From DASUNQ01 sp035536455 (GTDB taxonomy: Bacteria > Acidobacteriota > Thermoanaerobaculia > Multivoradales > UBA5704), in assembly GCA_035536455.1 (NCBI GenBank), contig DATLOC010000026.1, positions 18,703 through 82,702 of the forward strand: a stretch of 64,000 bases of DNA, read 5' to 3'. Of this stretch, positions 28,070 to 36,609 are shown piece by piece (position 1 is the stretch's first letter; each line of letters starts with the position of its first letter). The position numbers and the translations under genes are program-made. Below the pieces are notes generated by a model. It ran no database searches and was not told the DNA's origin. It was given only the letters and a program-made list of their open reading frames with translations.

Positions 28070-29722
28070 TTACTTCGTGAGCGGCAGCAACTTCGGCGCC
28101 GAGAGCCCCGCCGGACCGACGGTGCGGACAACGAGACCGGAGCCTTCGGCCGTCGCGACACAGCCGTGAAGCACGAGCCACGCCCCTTCGCGCGGCGCGA
28201 GAAGGTGGGAGACGGCGAGGCGGGCTTCGCCCTTGGTGCGGACGGTCGAGGGCGCCTGCGTGACGACGCGCCAGTCGGTCGTGGCGTCCAGCTCCGTGAG
28301 ATAGAGCCGCTCGTCGCTCGGGACGCGGCGGTCGAACCAGGCGAGCTGGAGCGGCCCGCGCTGCACGCCGACCGGCAGGTCCACCCAGAAGTCGCTCCCC
28401 TGGCGCCAACTGTCGGTCACGCGCGCCGTGCCCCACGGCGTCCACAGCGAGCGCGTCCACTTCTTGCCGCCGTCGCGCGAGACGTAGACGGCGCCGTCGG
28501 CCGAGAGGTAGGCGGCGGCGTTGCCGGCGAGCGGCACCACCTGCCCGCGCCGGTTGGCCGGCAGCACCGGCAGCCCGCTCACCCAGTGCGCCGGGCGCCC
28601 CGAGGCGGCGAAGAGTCCGCTCCCCGAGAGGACGCCGTCCTTCCGCTGCGGTGCCGGGATCGCCTCCGGCGGGCCGGAGGCGGCGATCAGCAGGCTCCCC
28701 TTCGACTTCCACTCGCGCGCCCCGGTCTCCAGGCGGAAGGCCCAGGCCGTCATCCGGCCGCCCTCCTGCCGCTGGCCATGGAGCACGATCCAGGGATGGC
28801 CGGTGTCGTCCCAGGTCGAGGCGGCGGTGCTCACCGACGGCGCCGCGAACGACTCGCCGAGCGGCTTCCAGACGCCGCCCTCCCATCGCACCGGCTGGAT
28901 GCAAGTGGGGCCGCACGGCAGGACCGAAAGGATCGGGCCCGGCCCCACCGAGCCGCCGGAGCGCCCCTGCGTCCGGTCTTCGTGGAGCCGCGCGGCGCCG
29001 CCGCCGGCGGGCAGCTCGACGATCCAGCCGCGCCCGCCGTCGCGCCCCGGCAGGGCGAGGAGGGTGAGCCCGGACTTCGTGTCGACGCCGATCGGCGTGA
29101 TCGACGTGGCGTCGTCGCACAGCTTGAGCGGCGCGGCGGCGAGCGGCGCCGCGGGCAGGAGCGCCGCGAGGAGCAGGAGCGCGACGGTCAGAGGGGTGCG
29201 GCGGGCGCCGACCTCGCGCGCCGGGATGCCGGCGACGACGGCGCCGGCGGGGACGTCGTGCAGCACCACGGCGTTGGCGCCGATCGCGGCGTCGTCGCCG
29301 ACGGCGATGCCGCCGAGCACCTTCGCGCCGGCGCCGACCGTCACCCGGTTGCCGACGCGCGGGCAGTCCAGCTCGTCGAAGCGTGCCTCGCCCAGGGTGA
29401 CGCCGTGGAGGAGCGTGCAGTCCTCGCCGATCACCGTCCGCCCGCCGACGACCAGCCCGACGCCGTGCGCCACGATGCAGCCGCCGCCGATCTCGGCGCG
29501 CGGCAGGATGTCCACCGCGCAGGCGCCGACCGCCCAGCGGCGGCAGACGGCGGGCAGCACCGGTACCCCCCAGCGCAGCAGGGTGTGCCCCATGCGGTAG
29601 GCGACGAGGGCCTGGAAGCCGGAGTCGAAGAGGAGGGCGTCGAAGAGGGCGAGCCAGAAGCCGCGCGCCTTGACGACGCGCAGGCGCGCGAAGTCGCGGC
29701 CGAGCCGCGGCCAGAGCGTCAC
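28070..29722 (-). CDS. LbH acetyltransferase (CysE-like) fused through a membrane/signal segment to a BNR-like domain
   Basis: A 550-residue continuous frame. Residues about 1-171 are a left-handed beta-helix acetyltransferase: AHGVGLVVGGRTVIGEDC, GARFD-type loop, VGNRVTVGAGAKVLGG and the C-terminal AVVAGIPAREV that normally ends such proteins. Without any stop it continues into a hydrophobic stretch (about 177-197) that looks like a signal peptide or membrane helix. About 350 further residues follow, with a BNR-like sialidase repeat (YLSADGAVYVSRDGGKKW). No ATG/GTG/TTG occurs between the parts. The GTG start overlaps the deacetylase stop (GTGA). The CysE active-site IHPGA is ILPRA here, so it may acetylate a sugar rather than serine. 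Confidence 0.75.
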   Translation of the reverse strand: MTLWPRLGRDFARLRVVKARGFWLALFDALLFDSGFQALVAYRMGHTLLRWGVPVLPAVCRRWAVGACAVDILPRAEIGGGCIVAHGVGLVVGGRTVIGEDCTLLHGVTLGEARFDELDCPRVGNRVTVGAGAKVLGGIAVGDDAAIGANAVVLHDVPAGAVVAGIPAREVGARRTPLTVALLLLAALLPAAPLAAAPLKLCDDATSITPIGVDTKSGLTLLALPGRDGGRGWIVELPAGGGAARLHEDRTQGRSGGSVGPGPILSVLPCGPTCIQPVRWEGGVWKPLGESFAAPSVSTAASTWDDTGHPWIVLHGQRQEGGRMTAWAFRLETGAREWKSKGSLLIAASGPPEAIPAPQRKDGVLSGSGLFAASGRPAHWVSGLPVLPANRRGQVVPLAGNAAAYLSADGAVYVSRDGGKKWTRSLWTPWGTARVTDSWRQGSDFWVDLPVGVQRGPLQLAWFDRRVPSDERLYLTELDATTDWRVVTQAPSTVRTKGEARLAVSHLLAPREGAWLVLHGCVATAEGSGLVVRTVGPAGLSAPKLLPLTK

Positions 29723-30495
29723 CGCGCGCCTCCGGAGGCGGGGCGGCGGAGGGCGGCGAGGACGCCGAGCCGCGGCAGGCGCTTCCAGAAGCGGTAGCGG
29801 CCGCTCGCCTTGAGCAGCAGCTCGAAGCGGCTCTCGCCGGGTGTCAGGAAGCTTCTGGGTAGGGAGAGCAGGTCCTCGCGGACGCCGGCCGGGCCGTGGC
29901 CTTCGATCGTGACCGCGGCCTCGTAGCCGGCGGCGCGGACGGCCGCGCGGGCGCGCTCGTTCCAGCGGCCGTATGGGTAGGAGAAGGTGAGGACGGGTGC
30001 GCCGAGGGCCGCTTCGAGGTCGCGGCGGGAGCCGGCGGCATCGTCCTCCAGCTCCTCCGGCGAGCAGGCGGTGAGGTCGAGGTGCTTCCGTCCGTGCGAC
30101 CCGAGCTCGATCCCTTGGCCCGCGATCTCCCGCAGCTCGTCGGCGGACATCAGCCGCTCGCACCGCTCGCCCGCTTCGCGGTCCCAACTGTTCTCCCCAC
30201 CCAGCTCTCCGCTCACCGCGAACACCGTCGCCGTCATGCCGCGCGCCAGAAGCTCGGGCAGGGCGTGCTCGGCGAAGCAGCGGCAGCCGTCGTCGAACGT
30301 GAGCACGACGCTCCGTCCCGCCGGCTCCCCGCCGGCCCGCGCCGCATCCGCGAGGGTCAGCGTGCGGTAGCCGGCCGCGGCCAGCGCGTCGAGGTGGCGC
30401 GCCAGCTCGGCGCGCGGCAGGTAGCTGTCGGGATGGAGCGGCGGCGGCTCGAGGGGGCCGCCGGCGACGTGGTGGAGCATCAGGATCGGGATCAT
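29719..30495 (-). CDS. Polysaccharide deacetylase (NodB domain)
   Basis: A 258-residue carbohydrate esterase family 4-type protein. It starts MIPILMLHHVAGGP and carries the motif-1 pair VVLTFDDG, motif 2 as GSHGRKHLDLT and motif 3 as FSYPYGRWNERA. No signal peptide is seen, as in several deacetylases from glycan operons. The ATG overlaps the upstream glycosyltransferase stop and its own stop overlaps the acetyltransferase start, so it is translationally coupled on both sides. Confidence 0.9.
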   Translation of the reverse strand: MIPILMLHHVAGGPLEPPPLHPDSYLPRAELARHLDALAAAGYRTLTLADAARAGGEPAGRSVVLTFDDGCRCFAEHALPELLARGMTATVFAVSGELGGENSWDREAGERCERLMSADELREIAGQGIELGSHGRKHLDLTACSPEELEDDAAGSRRDLEAALGAPVLTFSYPYGRWNERARAAVRAAGYEAAVTIEGHGPAGVREDLLSLPRSFLTPGESRFELLLKASGRYRFWKRLPRLGVLAALRRPASGGAR

Positions 30496-31601
30496 GGCGC
30501 CGCCTCGGCGGCCACCTGGGCGAACAGCTCGGCGTAGCCGCGGGCGGTGGCGGCGAAAGGGAAGCGCTCGGCCCGCCGGCGGGGGAGGTCCCCCCAGGGA
30601 CGCCGGAGCGTCTCGGCCAGGGCGGCGGCGTAGGCGTCGGGGTCGGCGACGGCGCAGAACGTCCCCGCCTCGCCGATCACCTCCCGCCGCACCGCGTCGT
30701 CGGGCGCCACGCAGGGGAGACCGCAGGCCATCGCTTCGAGGTATGTCAGGCCGAAGGACTCCGTGAACGACGGCATCGTAAAGCAATCGGCGGCGGCGTA
30801 CCAGGCGGGCATCTCGGCGCGCGGCACGCTGGCGCGCAGGTAGCGCCCTGGGCCGAGCCGGCTAGCGGCAAGGGCGTCGAGGGCCGGCGCTGCCGGGCCG
30901 TCGCCGAGCACGGCGAGGCTTCCCTCTCCCATACGCGCCACCGCATCGACGGTCAGCTCGAAGCGCTTGTGCGCGTCGAGGGCGCCGGCGGCGAGGACGA
31001 GCGGGCGGGGGAGCGGGCCCACGGCCGCGGCCGGCGGCAGGCCCGGGCGGAAGCGCTCGAGGTCGATGCCGTGCGGGATGACGGCGACCCGCGCCCGCGG
31101 CGCCCGCGCGCGGATCATCCGCGCCGCGGCCTCGGTGAAGGTTACGACGCGGTTCGGTTTCTGGCGCGCGAAGGCGCCCTCCCACTTGGGGTCTACGCCG
31201 TGGGCGATATCGACGAAGGGAACGCCGCGCAGGCGGCGCAGGAGGCGCGCCGCCCAGGCACCGGCGAGCCCGCCTTCCATGACCACGACGTCGAAGCCGC
31301 CGCGCCAGAGCCGCGGCAGGGCGGCAACCGCGGCGGTGCCCCATTCGAGGCTCAGCGGATCGAGGAACAGGGTGTCGAGCGCCTTCCTACCCAGCCGCGT
31401 CTTGCTGTAGACGGCGTTGACGAAGCGGTTGTCGCGCGGCAGTGACCGCAGCGGGACGTGCGGCAGCGGCGCCGGGCCGCGGGAGAAGACCACCGGCTGG
31501 ACGCCGTGGCGTTCGGCGAGCGCGGCCGCCAGCTCGACGACGAACGCCTCCGCCCCGCGCTCGACGACGCCGACCCCCGGCATCACGAACGCGACCTTCA
31601 C
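30492..31601 (-). CDS. Glycosyltransferase family 4
   Basis: A 369-residue GT-B transferase. The N-terminus KVAFVMPGVGVVERGAEAFVVELAA carries the glycine-rich donor loop. VIPHGIDLERFRP, LVLAAGALDAHKRFELTVDAVARM and the EX7E-type PSFTESFGLTYLEAMACGLPCVAP lie in the C-terminal half. GTG start overlapping the flippase stop (GTGA). Part of the minus-strand surface-glycan operon. Confidence 0.9.
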   Translation of the reverse strand: MKVAFVMPGVGVVERGAEAFVVELAAALAERHGVQPVVFSRGPAPLPHVPLRSLPRDNRFVNAVYSKTRLGRKALDTLFLDPLSLEWGTAAVAALPRLWRGGFDVVVMEGGLAGAWAARLLRRLRGVPFVDIAHGVDPKWEGAFARQKPNRVVTFTEAAARMIRARAPRARVAVIPHGIDLERFRPGLPPAAAVGPLPRPLVLAAGALDAHKRFELTVDAVARMGEGSLAVLGDGPAAPALDALAASRLGPGRYLRASVPRAEMPAWYAAADCFTMPSFTESFGLTYLEAMACGLPCVAPDDAVRREVIGEAGTFCAVADPDAYAAALAETLRRPWGDLPRRRAERFPFAATARGYAELFAQVAAEAAP

Positions 31602-33049
31602 GCGCCCTCCGCCGCCGCGGCCACGGCCGGCGCGGCGAAGAGCCGGCGCAGCGGCCCGGCGAAGCGGGCGAGGAGGACGAGCCCGGCGATCGCCGCCGCC
31701 GCGACGGACGCCGCGAGCCGCGCCCAGGAGCCGTCGGGGAAGAGCCAGGCCGCGGCGAGGAAGAGCGGCAATGGCAGGAGGTAGACGAACAGCAGGTCGC
31801 CGGTGAGCCGCCAGAAGAGCGGGCCGCAGACGCGCGCCACCCGCCAGGCCATCAGTAGGTTGCCGAGGAGGAGGTAGTTGGCCCAGGCCATCCCCGGCGC
31901 GCCCATGGCGCGCGTCAGGAGCGCGCCGAAGCCGACGAGCGAGAGGAGGTTGAGCCCGACGACCGCCAGCCAGGCGCGGTCCTGGCCTTCGACCTTGAGC
32001 AGCTCGCCGCCGAGGCGCGAATAGGGATCGGTGAGCGGCACGAAGCAGAGGATCTGGAGGAGCGGCACCGCCGGGCGCCAGTTCTCGCCGACCAGGACCT
32101 TCAGCAGCACCACCTCGGCGTTGAAGAAGAGGAAGTAGGCGGCGAGGGTCTCGAGCGCCAGGATCGACACCGTGCCGTAGCGGTAGGCGCCGAGGTAGCG
32201 CGTGCGGTCGCCGCGGTACTCGACGAGCGCCGGGTAGAGGACGCGGGCAATCGCCGGCAGCACCAGCTCCTGGAGGCGGAACCCCCAGTCGCGCGCCTTG
32301 CCGAACTGCCCGACCACGTAGGCGCCGCCGCCGAAGGCGCCGAGGACGAAGCGGGCGACGTACGGCATCGGCAGCGCGAGGAGCGCGATGGCGAAGAGCA
32401 GCAGGCTCTTGCGCACCAGCTCGAGCGCGCGGCCCGGCTCGCGCTGCAGCGGGATCCGCCCCCAGGCGCGCCGCCAGAGGAGCGCGGCGAAGAGCGCGCC
32501 GCTCGCGAGCTGCCCCCAGACCAGCGCCCACACCCCCCAGCCCTGCGCCGCCAGCGCGATCCCCACCGCCGCGAAGGCGAGCCCGCGCAGGATCTCCGGC
32601 CCGACCAGCCGCCCCACCTCGAGCCGCCGCTCGAAAAAGACCTTGGGGACGACGGCGAGCCCGTCGAGCAGCACGAAGAGCGCGTAGAGCCGCAGCACCG
32701 CCGGCAGCCCGGGATCGAGCGGCGCGAAGAGCCCGGCGCCGAGCGCCAGCGCGGCGGTGATGAGCACCGACGAGCTCGCGATCCAGACGAACGCGGCGCC
32801 GTACGACTGCCGCTCGTCCCGCACCAGCTGGTAGGGGAGCCCGAGGTCGCGGAAGATCCCGGCGACGACCACGATCCCGAGCGCCAGGTCGAAGAGCCCG
32901 TGCCCGGAAGGCAGGATGAGCCGCGCCAGCGCCAGGTCGGCGACCGCCCGGATCGCCACTCGCCCGAGCTGGCTGCCGTAAGCCGCCAGCGTCGAGGCGA
33001 CGACCCGCTTCTCCGTGCTCGCGCCGCCCGCCGCCTCCGGCCCCCTCAC
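31598..33049 (-). CDS. Polysaccharide flippase (Wzx/MATE-like oligosaccharide transporter)
   Basis: A 483-residue membrane protein with about 12-14 hydrophobic helices. It starts VVASTLAAYGSQLGRVAIRAVADLALARLIL a few residues in, the usual opening of the polysaccharide-biosynthesis flippases, with FRDLGLPYQLVRD after helix 2. It would move lipid-linked glycan across the inner membrane. The GTG start at 33049 overlaps the GT2 stop (GTGA). The frame is open further upstream but inside the GT2 gene. Confidence 0.87.
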   Translation of the reverse strand: MRGPEAAGGASTEKRVVASTLAAYGSQLGRVAIRAVADLALARLILPSGHGLFDLALGIVVVAGIFRDLGLPYQLVRDERQSYGAAFVWIASSSVLITAALALGAGLFAPLDPGLPAVLRLYALFVLLDGLAVVPKVFFERRLEVGRLVGPEILRGLAFAAVGIALAAQGWGVWALVWGQLASGALFAALLWRRAWGRIPLQREPGRALELVRKSLLLFAIALLALPMPYVARFVLGAFGGGAYVVGQFGKARDWGFRLQELVLPAIARVLYPALVEYRGDRTRYLGAYRYGTVSILALETLAAYFLFFNAEVVLLKVLVGENWRPAVPLLQILCFVPLTDPYSRLGGELLKVEGQDRAWLAVVGLNLLSLVGFGALLTRAMGAPGMAWANYLLLGNLLMAWRVARVCGPLFWRLTGDLLFVYLLPLPLFLAAAWLFPDGSWARLAASVAAAAIAGLVLLARFAGPLRRLFAAPAVAAAAEGA

Positions 33050-33897
33050 GGCCAAGACTCCAGCACCGCCCGATACCAGGCCCGCTTGAAGGCGACGACC
33101 CCCGGCAGCGCGTGGAGCGAGGTCAGCAAGCGCGGATGGCGAAGGAAGATGCCGACCGCCGAAGCCACCGCCTTCACCGGCGCCGCCCGCGCCAGCCGCT
33201 CCCGGCTCGCCCAGGTCGGCCCGGTCCCGAACGCCTCCGGATGGCGCGCGCGGAAGCGGTGGAAGTGCGCCCCATACCAAGCCGCGTGCGCCTCCACCTC
33301 CGCGAGACTCCCCCGCACCGCCGCATGCTCCACCACCGCCCCCGGCACGAACGCCGTCGCCACCCCGGCGCGTCGCGCCCGCAACACCCAGTCGTGGTCT
33401 TCACTAGTCGTCAGCGACTCGTCGAACCCCCCCACAACCTCCCAAGCCGCCCGCGTGCAGGCGAGATTCAAGCTTCCCAACGGCCGCCGCGTGTCCCGCT
33501 CCGCCGGCCGATCCGGCAGCAGCTCATGAAACGAAGCAATGTTGTCCGCCAGCGCCCACCGCCCCCCGCCCCGCGAAAAGGTCACCGCTCCCCCCGCCAC
33601 CGGCGCCGCGTCCAACCCCCGATCGAGCCCCGCCAGCCACCCCGGCAACGGCAGACAGTCCGCATCCGTGAAAAAAATCCGCTCCCCCCGCGCCTCAGCC
33701 ACCCCCAAGTTCCGAACCGCCGCCGGATTGAGCCGCGCCTCCGTCTCCACGAAACGCACACTTCCATCCCGCGGCACGAGCCCATGCGAGTCCCGCCCCA
33801 CAACCAGCACTTCCGTCTCTCCCTGCACGCTGAGCCCCTCCAACGTCCTTCCCACGAAGGGCGAGTCCAAGCAAGGGACAACCACAGACCGAGTCAT
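33046..33897 (-). CDS. Glycosyltransferase family 2
   Basis: A 283-residue GT-A transferase and the first gene of the glycan operon. It starts MTRSVVVPCLDSPFVGRTLEGL. The metal site is FFTDADCLPLPGW, with GSLNLACTRAAWEVVGGFDESL and TSEDHDWVLRARRAG as the acceptor-site motifs. ATG 33897 is preferred over a TTG 20 codons upstream, which lies at the edge of an inverted-repeat element. No clear Shine-Dalgarno. Confidence 0.88.
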   Translation of the reverse strand: MTRSVVVPCLDSPFVGRTLEGLSVQGETEVLVVGRDSHGLVPRDGSVRFVETEARLNPAAVRNLGVAEARGERIFFTDADCLPLPGWLAGLDRGLDAAPVAGGAVTFSRGGGRWALADNIASFHELLPDRPAERDTRRPLGSLNLACTRAAWEVVGGFDESLTTSEDHDWVLRARRAGVATAFVPGAVVEHAAVRGSLAEVEAHAAWYGAHFHRFRARHPEAFGTGPTWASRERLARAAPVKAVASAVGIFLRHPRLLTSLHALPGVVAFKRAWYRAVLESWP

Positions 33898-33908
33898 AGG
33901 GCGGGGGA

Positions 33909-34072
33909 GGGAGCGTCGGGGGGCTTCCGGCGGGAAGCTCTGAGCAAGCGCCGGCAAGCCTCACCGCAGGCCACGGTCGAGGCCGCGCGCAGCGAAGCGC
34001 AGGCGCGCGCCTCAGATCCCGCAGTCCAACAACGCGCGCGCCGGTTCCCGCCGGAAGCCCCCCGACGCTCCC
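33909..34072. repeat. 164-bp element with 28-bp perfect terminal inverted repeats
   Basis: The 28 bp at 33909-33936 are repeated exactly, in inverse orientation, at 34045-34072, enclosing 108 bp that code for nothing recognisable. It lies in the 211-bp gap between the leucine-type dehydrogenase and the glycan operon, both on minus. The shape fits a miniature inverted-repeat element or a large cruciform/terminator structure. No clear target-site duplication is visible beyond runs of G on both sides. Confidence 0.75.
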
Positions 34073-34108
34073 GGGGGCCTACCCTTTCTCCGCGCCGCAC
34101 CAGGGTTT

Positions 34109-35209
34109 TTAGCTCCGAGCCCGCCGCTCGCGCATCGTCCGCGCCCAGTGCTGCGGCCGAAGCGCCTTGATCTTGGCGATCCGCTCCTCCGCCACCCGCT
34201 CCGCCGCCTCATGCGTAGGAACCCCCTCGGCCCCCGCGATCTCGAACACCCGCATCAGATTCAGATAAATCCCCCGAGTCATCCGCATCGCCCGCTCGCG
34301 GTTGTACCCCGTCAGCTCGTTGTAAACGTTCATCAGCCCGCCCGCGTTGATCACGAAATCCGGCGCGTAGAGAATCCCCCGCTCGTGCAGCGCCCGCCCG
34401 TCCCGCGCCTCGTCCGCCAACTGATTGTTGGCCCCCCCCGCCACCACCGCGCAGCGCAGCCTCGGGATCGTCTCCTCGTTCAGCACCGCTCCCAGCGCGC
34501 AAGGCGCCAGCACGTCGCACTCCACCTCCAGGACCTCCTCCGGCCCGACCGGCTCCACCGCGTGCTCGTCGCGCGCCCGCGCCACCCGCTCCGGATCAAT
34601 GTCCGAGCCGAAGACCTTCGCCCCCTCCTTCCGCAGATACGAGGCGAGGTGCGAGCCGACGTTGCCCAGCCCCTGCACCGCCACCGAGCGCCCGGCGAGC
34701 GAAGCCTCGCCCCAGCGCCGGTGCGCCGCCGCCTTCATCCCCTGGAGGACGCCGTAGGCGGTGACCGGCGAAGGATCGCCGCCGCCGCCGTGCGCCGGCG
34801 AGACGCCGGTCACCCAGGTCGTCTCCGAGAGGATCAGCTCCATGTCCTCGGTGTCGGTGCCGACGTCCTCGGCCGTGATGTAGAGGCCGCCGAGCGAGTC
34901 CACGTACTGGCCGAACGAGCGGAAGAGCGCCTCCGACTTGTCGTGCTTCGGGTCGGCGAGGATCACCGCCTTGCCGCCCCCCAGGTTGATGCCCGCGGCG
35001 GCCGCCTTGTAGGTCATGCCGCGCGACAGCCGCAAGACGTCGATCAGCGCCTCGTCCCAGGAGGCGTAGGGCCACATCCGCACCCCGCCGAGGCCGGGCC
35101 CCAGCACCGTCGAGTGCACCGCGATGATCGCCTGCAGGCCGACGTCGGGGTTGGAGCAGAAGAGCACCCGCTCGTGCCCCATGTCGGCCAGTTGTCGGAA
35201 CAGCTCCAT
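34109..35209 (-). CDS. Leucine dehydrogenase-type Glu/Leu/Phe/Val dehydrogenase
   Basis: A 366-residue NAD-dependent amino-acid dehydrogenase that would convert branched-chain amino acids to 2-oxo acids and ammonia. LGGVRMWPYAS, the catalytic lysines K68 (MTYKAAAAG) and K80 (NLGGGKAVI), and the Rossmann motif VQGLGNVGSHLASYL all match leucine dehydrogenases in position and spacing. Specificity between Leu, Val and Phe cannot be fixed by eye. It lies 36 bp downstream of the EamA gene, with a hairpin between them. Confidence 0.88.
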   Translation of the reverse strand: MELFRQLADMGHERVLFCSNPDVGLQAIIAVHSTVLGPGLGGVRMWPYASWDEALIDVLRLSRGMTYKAAAAGINLGGGKAVILADPKHDKSEALFRSFGQYVDSLGGLYITAEDVGTDTEDMELILSETTWVTGVSPAHGGGGDPSPVTAYGVLQGMKAAAHRRWGEASLAGRSVAVQGLGNVGSHLASYLRKEGAKVFGSDIDPERVARARDEHAVEPVGPEEVLEVECDVLAPCALGAVLNEETIPRLRCAVVAGGANNQLADEARDGRALHERGILYAPDFVINAGGLMNVYNELTGYNRERAMRMTRGIYLNLMRVFEIAGAEGVPTHEAAERVAEERIAKIKALRPQHWARTMRERRARS

Positions 35210-35224
35210 GCGGCCCCCTCTCGC

Positions 35225-35242
35225 GGCGCGGTGGATCGCGCC
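35225..35242. other. Hairpin between the EamA transporter and dehydrogenase genes
   Basis: GGCGCG (35225-35230) and CGCGCC (35237-35242) form a 6-bp GC stem with a 6-nt loop, just after the EamA stop. On minus there is no T-run, so a simple intrinsic terminator is unlikely. It may act as an attenuator or processing site. Confidence 0.4.
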
Positions 35243-35245
35243 GTT

Positions 35246-36088
35246 TTACTTTAGCTCGGTCAGCAGCATGGCGGCGACGACCAGGGCGCCGCCGATGAGC
35301 AGCGCCGCGCTCCAGCGCTCGGCGCCGAGGGCGATCGAGGTGACGGCGGCGAAGACCGGCTCGAGGGTGAGGATGACGCCGGTCTCGATGGCGTCGAGGT
35401 GGCGCTGGGCGTAGAACTGGCCGAGGAAGGCGAGGGCGGTGCAGAAGACGCCGGTGATGAGGACGGCAGGGATGGCGAAGCCGCCGAAGTCGGCGCGCGC
35501 CGGCGGGTCGAGGACGAGAGACGGCGCGGAGAGGAGGGCCGCGACGAGCAGCGAGAGGACGGTGAGCGGCGCCATCGGGTGGCGGCGCACCGCCCGGCCG
35601 ACCAGCACGACGTACCCCGCGAAGACGGCGGCGCAGCCGATCGTCAGCGCGTCGCCGCGGTTGAAGGGCCCGCCCCCCGCCTCCGGCCGGTAGAGCACCC
35701 AGAGCCCGGCGGCGGCGCACAGCGTGCCGGCGATCGGCCCGAAGCGCGGCCGGTAGGCGCCGGCGGCGAGCCCCACGACCGGGACGAAGATAACCGAGAG
35801 GCCGGTCAGGAAGGCCGAGCGCGACGGCGTCGTCCAGAGCAGGCCGTAAGTCTGGAGGACGAAGCCGGCGAAGAGGACGGTGCCGATGACGACACCGTCC
35901 CGCCCCAGCTCGCGGCTCCAGCCGCGGCGGAGGAGGGGGAGGAGGAGGAGCGCGGCGAGCGTGAAGCGCAGGGCGATGAAGTGGAAAGGCTCGAGCCGCT
36001 CGATGCCGCGCTGCACGAGGACGAACGAAGCGCCCCAGACGGCGGTGGACCCGAGGAGGACCAACCGCGCTCGAAAGCGCTCGCTCAA
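35246..36088 (-). CDS. EamA/DMT family transporter
   Basis: A 280-residue membrane protein with ten predicted helices in two EamA repeats: VLLGSTAVWGASFVLVQRGIE opens the first and ALTIGCAAVFAGYVVLVGRAVRR the second, each ending with the usual LGQFYAQRHLDA-type signature (IETGVILTLEPVFAAV). It probably exports a metabolite such as an amino acid. Its ATG overlaps the stop of the peroxiredoxin gene (ATGA). Confidence 0.9.
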   Translation of the reverse strand: MSERFRARLVLLGSTAVWGASFVLVQRGIERLEPFHFIALRFTLAALLLLPLLRRGWSRELGRDGVVIGTVLFAGFVLQTYGLLWTTPSRSAFLTGLSVIFVPVVGLAAGAYRPRFGPIAGTLCAAAGLWVLYRPEAGGGPFNRGDALTIGCAAVFAGYVVLVGRAVRRHPMAPLTVLSLLVAALLSAPSLVLDPPARADFGGFAIPAVLITGVFCTALAFLGQFYAQRHLDAIETGVILTLEPVFAAVTSIALGAERWSAALLIGGALVVAAMLLTELK

Positions 36089-36555
36089 AGCGCCGCGAGG
36101 GCCGCGAGCACCTCCTCGTCGTGCCCGTCCACGTTCACCCGCTTCCAGGCCTTCCGCACCTTGCCCTCGCGGTCGATCAGGAAGGTGGAGCGCTGGATGC
36201 CCATCGACGTCTTGCCGTAGAGGTTCTTCTCGCGCCAGGCGCCGTAGCGCTCGGCGACCCGGTGGTCGGGGTCGGCGAGGAGCGGGAAGTTGAGGCTGTA
36301 CTTGTCGCGGAAGCGGACGTGGCTCGCGATGTCGTCCGGCGAGACGCCGAGGAGAGCGGCGCCGGCCGCCGCGAGCTCCTCGCGCCGATCGCGGAAGGCG
36401 CAGGCCTCCTTGGTGCAGCCGGAGGTGTCGTCCTTGGGGTAGAAGTAGAGGACCACCGGCTTGCCGCGCAGCGCCGAGAGCGTCACCTCGCCGCCGTCGT
36501 CGGCGCGCAGCGTGAAGTCGGGCGCCGTCGCGCCCTCCTCGACCCAGTCGCTCAT
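36085..36555 (-). CDS. bcp: Thioredoxin-dependent peroxiredoxin, Bcp/PrxQ type
   Basis: A 156-residue peroxidase reducing hydroperoxides. The peroxidatic and resolving cysteines are five apart in DTSGCTKEACAFRD, the PrxQ hallmark, and VVLYFYPKDD precedes them. GIQRSTFLIDREGKV is the conserved C-terminal beta segment. ATG 36555 has GGGAGGGTGAGG upstream. First gene of a three-gene minus operon with the EamA transporter and the dehydrogenase. Divergent from the MFS gene. Confidence 0.94.
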   Translation of the reverse strand: MSDWVEEGATAPDFTLRADDGGEVTLSALRGKPVVLYFYPKDDTSGCTKEACAFRDRREELAAAGAALLGVSPDDIASHVRFRDKYSLNFPLLADPDHRVAERYGAWREKNLYGKTSMGIQRSTFLIDREGKVRKAWKRVNVDGHDEEVLAALAAL

Positions 36556-36594
36556 CGCCTCACCCTCCCGTCCGGAGAGTCTATTGGACTGCGC

Positions 36595-36600
36595 TAGGGT
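36595..36600 (+). promoter_or_regulatory. -10-like TAGGGT, putative leaderless promoter of the MFS gene
   Basis: TAGGGT ends 9 nt before the ATG at 36610 in the 54-bp divergent gap with bcp, and no Shine-Dalgarno lies between. On minus, the same gap holds TAGACT about 22 nt before the bcp start, with a normal ribosome site. Confidence 0.35.
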
Positions 36601-36609
36601 CCGCCGGCG

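Noticed and set aside
27720..29120. Minus frame reading the 21-bp array as GSAAEP heptads joined to an upstream Arg-rich peptide
   Set aside because: The upstream part is the wrong frame of the acetyltransferase-BNR gene, which ends properly at TAA 28070. The array is open on both strands because it is palindromic.
34073..34108. Intrinsic terminator with T5 run (AGGGTTTTT) near the dehydrogenase end
   Set aside because: The T-run is on plus, where no gene ends, and the ACCCT/AGGGT stem is weak.
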